Made by a program: the position numbers and the translations under genes | Source of the DNA: Coriobacteriaceae bacterium | GTDB taxonomy: Bacteria > Actinomycetota > Coriobacteriia > Coriobacteriales > Coriobacteriaceae | Length of the DNA stretch: 64,000 nt | Reading direction: 5' to 3' | NCBI GenBank assembly: GCA_015062655.1 | Contig: SUUG01000003.1 | Location: 1-64,000 of the forward strand | Shown here: piece by piece, positions 60,783 to 64,000 of the stretch | How positions within the stretch are numbered: the stretch's first letter is position 1 | How the letters are laid out: each line of letters starts with the position of its first letter | Notes under the pieces: model-generated | Seen by the model: only the letters and a program-made list of their open reading frames with translations | The model's database searches: none | What the model was told of the DNA's origin: nothing

Positions 60783-62176
60783 CAGGCGGCGCCCCCGCCG
60801 GGCTCGCCCTCGAGGCCGGCGCCGTCCATGGCGTCCATGCCGCCGCCCGAGATCACGAGCGTCTCGCCGTCGGCGACGGGGGACACCTCCATGTCACCCG
60901 TCCCGTCCTCGGGGCGGCCCACCACCGCGTAGTCGTCGTTTTGCGTGATGACGGTCACGTCGCGCCGCTCGACGGCGTGGGTCTCGGGATCGGTCTCGAC
61001 GACCACGTGGTAGCTCTCGCCGCCGTCGGTCTGAAGCGCGGTCACGGGGACCATGATCACGTCGTCGATCTTCTCGACGGTGAGGGAGACGTTCGCCGTC
61101 ATGCCCGGCTTCAGGCGCGGATCGGGCTCGGGGATCAGCACGTCGACCGCGAAGGTCACGGGCGCGCCCTCGCCGTAGTACCCGCCGGCCTCGCCGCCGT
61201 TGCTGGCGACCGAGGCGATGCCGACCACCCGGCCGGAGACCAGCGCGTCGGAGAAGGCGGGGAAGGTGATGACGGCCTGCTGGTCCTTGGCGATCTTGGA
61301 GATGCTCTCCTCATCGACCTGCACGGTCACCTTCATCTGCGTGAGGTCGGCGATCTGGACGAGAGGCTTCGTGCCGTCCGGCCCTGCGCCGCCCCCGACG
61401 CGGGCTCCCACCTGGGCGTTCAGGGCGACGACGCTGCCGTCGGCAGGTGCTGTCACCGTGCGCTTCGCGGCCGTGGCGACGGCCTGGTCATAGGCCTCGC
61501 GGGCCTTCTCGACCGCGCGGGAGGCCGCGTTGACGGCGTCGATGGCGCTGTTGACGGTCTCGACGGGAACCTCGCCCACCTCGTCGGCGTAGTAGGCGCG
61601 CTCCGCCTCGGCCTCGGCGTCCTTTGCGCCGGAGAGCTCCGCCTGGGCGTCTTGGAGGTCGCGGCGGGCCGACTCGATCGCGCGGTCGAGCTCGTCGTTC
61701 TTCACGGTGAGGACCACGTCGCCCTTCTTGACGGACTGGCCGGCGCTGACCCTGACCTCGGCGATGGTCCCCTCGACCTCGGGCGTGATCACGGTGGAGG
61801 AGAGCGGCTCCAAGGTCCCGCTCGCATCGACCGTGGTGGCGTAGGTGCCGCGCATCGCCACGTCGGTGACGGCGAGGGCCTCCTGCTCGGGCGTACGGGT
61901 GAGCAGCGACACGGCGAGGACGGCGAGGATGACGACGAGGACGGCGACGCCGCCGGCGATCGCGCGACGGCGCAGGGTCTTGCGGCGCCGCTCGCGCCGG
62001 CGCTCCTTCAGCTTGTCGTACACGGCGGCGTCCTCGGGGTCGAGGACCCCATCCGTTGCAGATGCGACGGCGGGAAGGATCCTCGCGGGGCCTTCGCCGC
62101 CCTTTGGGGCGCGGTCGGTCGCCGGAAGGCGGTCCGAGAGGTCGGGGCGGATGCCCGGTTCGTGCTCGTGCGGCAT
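60782..62176 (-). CDS. HlyD/MacA-type efflux adaptor (membrane fusion protein)
   Basis: A 464-residue protein. A cytosolic N-terminus of about 65 residues is followed by one membrane helix (near 72-92), then the adaptor fold: lipoyl half-motif GTLEPLSSTVITPEVEGTIAEVRVSAGQSVKKGDVVLTV, a coiled-coil hairpin (about 155-230) and a second lipoyl half with TVTAPADGSVVALNAQVGARV. The C-terminus ends in Gly/Met-rich sequence. In Gram-positives such proteins pair with MacB-type transporters without an outer-membrane factor. The ATG at 62176 is preferred to 62188 because GGGAGA precedes it. Confidence 0.92.
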   Translation of the reverse strand: MPHEHEPGIRPDLSDRLPATDRAPKGGEGPARILPAVASATDGVLDPEDAAVYDKLKERRRERRRKTLRRRAIAGGVAVLVVILAVLAVSLLTRTPEQEALAVTDVAMRGTYATTVDASGTLEPLSSTVITPEVEGTIAEVRVSAGQSVKKGDVVLTVKNDELDRAIESARRDLQDAQAELSGAKDAEAEAERAYYADEVGEVPVETVNSAIDAVNAASRAVEKAREAYDQAVATAAKRTVTAPADGSVVALNAQVGARVGGGAGPDGTKPLVQIADLTQMKVTVQVDEESISKIAKDQQAVITFPAFSDALVSGRVVGIASVASNGGEAGGYYGEGAPVTFAVDVLIPEPDPRLKPGMTANVSLTVEKIDDVIMVPVTALQTDGGESYHVVVETDPETHAVERRDVTVITQNDDYAVVGRPEDGTGDMEVSPVADGETLVISGGGMDAMDGAGLEGEPGGGAA

Positions 62177-62206
62177 GGTGTCTCCCATCTTGCAGGCTTC
62201 ACAGCA

Positions 62207-62212
62207 ATTATA
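62207..62212 (-). promoter_or_regulatory. -10 box of the MacAB-type operon
   Basis: TATAAT when read leftward, about 30 bases before the adaptor start codon. Confidence 0.55.
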
Positions 62213-62339
62213 GGGAACGAGGCCGCCGCGCCGCGGATGGGGGAGGAGTTTGACGCATCCGTAAGATTGCGGGCGCCCCCCCCGCGCCGCGAGCGGCCGC
62301 GATCCGCGCGCGAGCGGCGCGGCGGCCTGGGCGCAGGTC

Positions 62340-64000
62340 TCAGAACGCGTCGTCGCGCACGGCCTCGATGATGCTGCCGGAGCGGCAGCGCATGAGGGCG
62401 TAGCCGACGCTCGCGAGCATGATCGCGAGCACCGTGCCCGCGGCGAGCCCGACCATGAGCGGCGACGCCTGTGGGCCGACGTCGCCGAACGACTCCACGA
62501 CCGAGCGCCACAGCATGATGTCGACGGCGGCCGACAGCAGCAGGCCGAGCGCGAACCCGCGCGCCGCGTAGCTCGCCGCCTCCCGTGCGATCATGCGACG
62601 GAAGGCCCGCTCGCCCATGCCGATCGAGCGCAGCACCGCGAACTCGCGGCGGCGCAGGATGATCGAGGTCGTGATCGTGGTGAACACGTTCGCGACGGCG
62701 ATGAGCCCCGTGATCGCGGCGAAGCAGACCGTGAAGGTTCCCGCCGCCATGAGCGACATCCGGCGCTGCCGGAACAGCTCCGCGTAGTTCGTGACGCCGT
62801 GGTCCGTCCAGGCGGGGTCGGAGAGGATGTCGGGGAGCTCGCGGTAGACGCCCCGCTCGGTCGCGCGCGGGTCATCGGAGGTGAGGGAGAAGCCGATGCG
62901 CCGGCTGCCGTTTTGGTAATCGCCGGCGGCGAACGGGCGCGAGAGCCAGTCGCCGCGGGCCGCGGCGCGGGCGAGCGCGGCCGGATCCTCCTCGGGCGCC
63001 TCGGAGGACCGCAGGGCGTCGAGCGCGCCCAGCGGCAGCACGAGGATGGGGGTCTGGTTGTAGTAGTTCGACTCGAGCGAGGTCCAGGGCACCGCGTCGG
63101 ACACGGCGGCGATCCGGACGGAGGCGCTCCCGGTGACCGCGTCGGCGAGCGGCACGGAGACCTCCGCGCCCGCTGCGGCGCCGTTCTCGTCCGTCGGCAG
63201 GAAGCGGGCGCGCGCCTCTCCGGCCTCGGCGCCGATCCCGTTGAGGAGCCGGTCCGGCCGTATGGCGACCGAGGTCACGAGCGTCGCGGTGCCGCCGCCG
63301 GAGAAGGGGCGGCGGACGGAGCGCCTGCCGTCGGCCTCCATGACGGGGACGAAGTTGCAGCCGATGGCGACCGGTCCCCCGGACGCCTCGAGGGCGTTGG
63401 CGTCGAGGCCGACCTCGGCGAGGTAGGCCCGCCAGGTCTGCTCGTCGACGAAGGAGAGGTTGACGAGGCCCGCCCAGGTGCCGTCGGCGAGCAGGTGGTC
63501 CTCGCGGTATTCCTCCTCGAACCGGTCGACGGCGGCCTGCCCGACATCGATGGCGCCCGCCGAGATCAGGGCGCCGGCCGACTCGTCGACGGCGTAGCCG
63601 GCCCGGGTCACATGGCCGGCGGCCGAAAGGGAGCGCAGCACCGCCTCGGCCGCCGCCTCCTCATCGCCCGCATCGACCGAACGCATGAGGGCGACCGAGA
63701 CGTCCACACCCTCCGTCTCGGGCATCCCGCGGGATGCGCTGCGCAGGTATGAGGTGAGCAGGCCCGAGGAGACGAGCAGGACCACGGAGACGGCAAGCGA
63801 CGCCACGGCAACGCGCCCGCGGGAGGCGGTGCGGGCGAGGTTGCGGTGGGCCAGCCACCCGGAGACCCCCTCGAGCCTCAGGTGGAGGGCATCGAGCCAG
63901 CGAAACCCGGTCCGCGTCCTTCGCGCCCCGGCGCGCCGCTGACGGCGCGCCGGCTCGATGTCGCGCGCCTGGCGTATCGCGTCGACGGCCGAGGCGCGCC
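62340..64000 (-). CDS. FtsX-like ABC permease, C-terminal part (N-terminus beyond the window)
   Basis: An open frame runs from the window edge to a stop at 62340, over 550 residues. Near the edge it reads EAVSG-type linker sequence with VEGVSGWLAHRNLART-like membrane-entry motif, then helix VASLAVSVVLLVSSGLLTSYL, a large extracellular domain of about 300 residues, and three C-terminal helices with the FtsX signature ILRRREFAVLRSIGMGERAFRRM. The two-half layout, 10-helix type, fits BceB/YtrF-like permeases of peptide resistance or lipid export. The GTG at 63806 is inside the frame and not the true start. Its ATPase is presumably outside the window. Confidence 0.85.
   Translation of the reverse strand, partial: RASAVDAIRQARDIEPARRQRRAGARRTRTGFRWLDALHLRLEGVSGWLAHRNLARTASRGRVAVASLAVSVVLLVSSGLLTSYLRSASRGMPETEGVDVSVALMRSVDAGDEEAAAEAVLRSLSAAGHVTRAGYAVDESAGALISAGAIDVGQAAVDRFEEEYREDHLLADGTWAGLVNLSFVDEQTWRAYLAEVGLDANALEASGGPVAIGCNFVPVMEADGRRSVRRPFSGGGTATLVTSVAIRPDRLLNGIGAEAGEARARFLPTDENGAAAGAEVSVPLADAVTGSASVRIAAVSDAVPWTSLESNYYNQTPILVLPLGALDALRSSEAPEEDPAALARAAARGDWLSRPFAAGDYQNGSRRIGFSLTSDDPRATERGVYRELPDILSDPAWTDHGVTNYAELFRQRRMSLMAAGTFTVCFAAITGLIAVANVFTTITTSIILRRREFAVLRSIGMGERAFRRMIAREAASYAARGFALGLLLSAAVDIMLWRSVVESFGDVGPQASPLMVGLAAGTVLAIMLASVGYALMRCRSGSIIEAVRDDAF

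Overview
The window is high-GC bacterial chromosome with closely packed genes, Actinobacteria-style -10 boxes and Shine-Dalgarno sites. It carries a class III fructose-1,6-bisphosphatase, PepC, several PTS systems, L-lactate dehydrogenase and a Fur-type regulator. That mix suggests a fermentative gut member of the Coriobacteriia, most likely Collinsella or a close relative. This is inferred from gene content; no rRNA is present. The two ends of the window cut a gene each: a small N-terminal fragment on the left and an ABC permease on the right.

Layout. 0-4.1 kb: a gene fragment, a short element with terminal inverted repeats, a Fur-family regulator, a flavodoxin divergent from a heavy-metal-binding membrane protein, and a LexA-boxed Y-family polymerase/YolD pair. 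4.2-12.2 kb: PAP2 phosphatase, glucose-6-phosphate isomerase, two HAD phosphatases, TcdA, a TatD-like hydrolase and the ABC-F protein EttA. 12.3-15.6 kb: a pair of inverted 160-bp repeats and two hypothetical proteins. 15.7-21.1 kb: an apparently acquired block with a galactitol-type PTS, an orphan TrpA-like aldolase and a PRD regulator, framed by 58-bp direct repeats. 21.2-25.4 kb: NadE, L-lactate dehydrogenase and a nucleoid-associated protein. 25.4-28.7 kb: a lipoprotein / HTH protein / Ser-Thr kinase module framed by 128-bp direct repeats. 28.8-32.2 kb: a DUF389 membrane protein, a coiled-coil wall hydrolase and a MOSC protein. 32.2-37.4 kb: a cobalamin riboswitch followed by two cell-surface proteins with DUF4430 (transcobalamin-like) domains. 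37.9-40.2 kb: GtrA and a frameshifted class III FBPase. 40.6-47.2 kb: tRNA-Arg, a frameshifted fructose EIIBCA, HPr, EI and two tandem 1-phosphofructokinase-like kinases. 47.3-50.2 kb: PepC and a CCA-adding enzyme. 50.4-55.8 kb: a five-gene nickel/peptide-type ABC importer. 56.2-56.4 kb: tRNA-Glu and tRNA-Gln. 57-64 kb: a UPF0104 membrane protein, a MacB-type tripartite ABC operon and the C-terminal part of an FtsX-like permease.

How it works together. Much of the window handles sugar entry and glycolysis (PTS, Pgi, PfkB kinases, Fbp, Ldh). The clearest undescribed system is the B12-riboswitch-controlled pair of DUF4430 surface proteins, which I read as a cobalamin-capture or B12-responsive surface apparatus. 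The second is the PTS plus TrpA-like island. The non-coding DNA is rich in short palindromic families: six copies of a 66-bp palindrome, three of a 160-bp multi-hairpin element and two of a 184-bp element with terminal inverted repeats. Copies of these or other direct repeats bracket both accessory modules.
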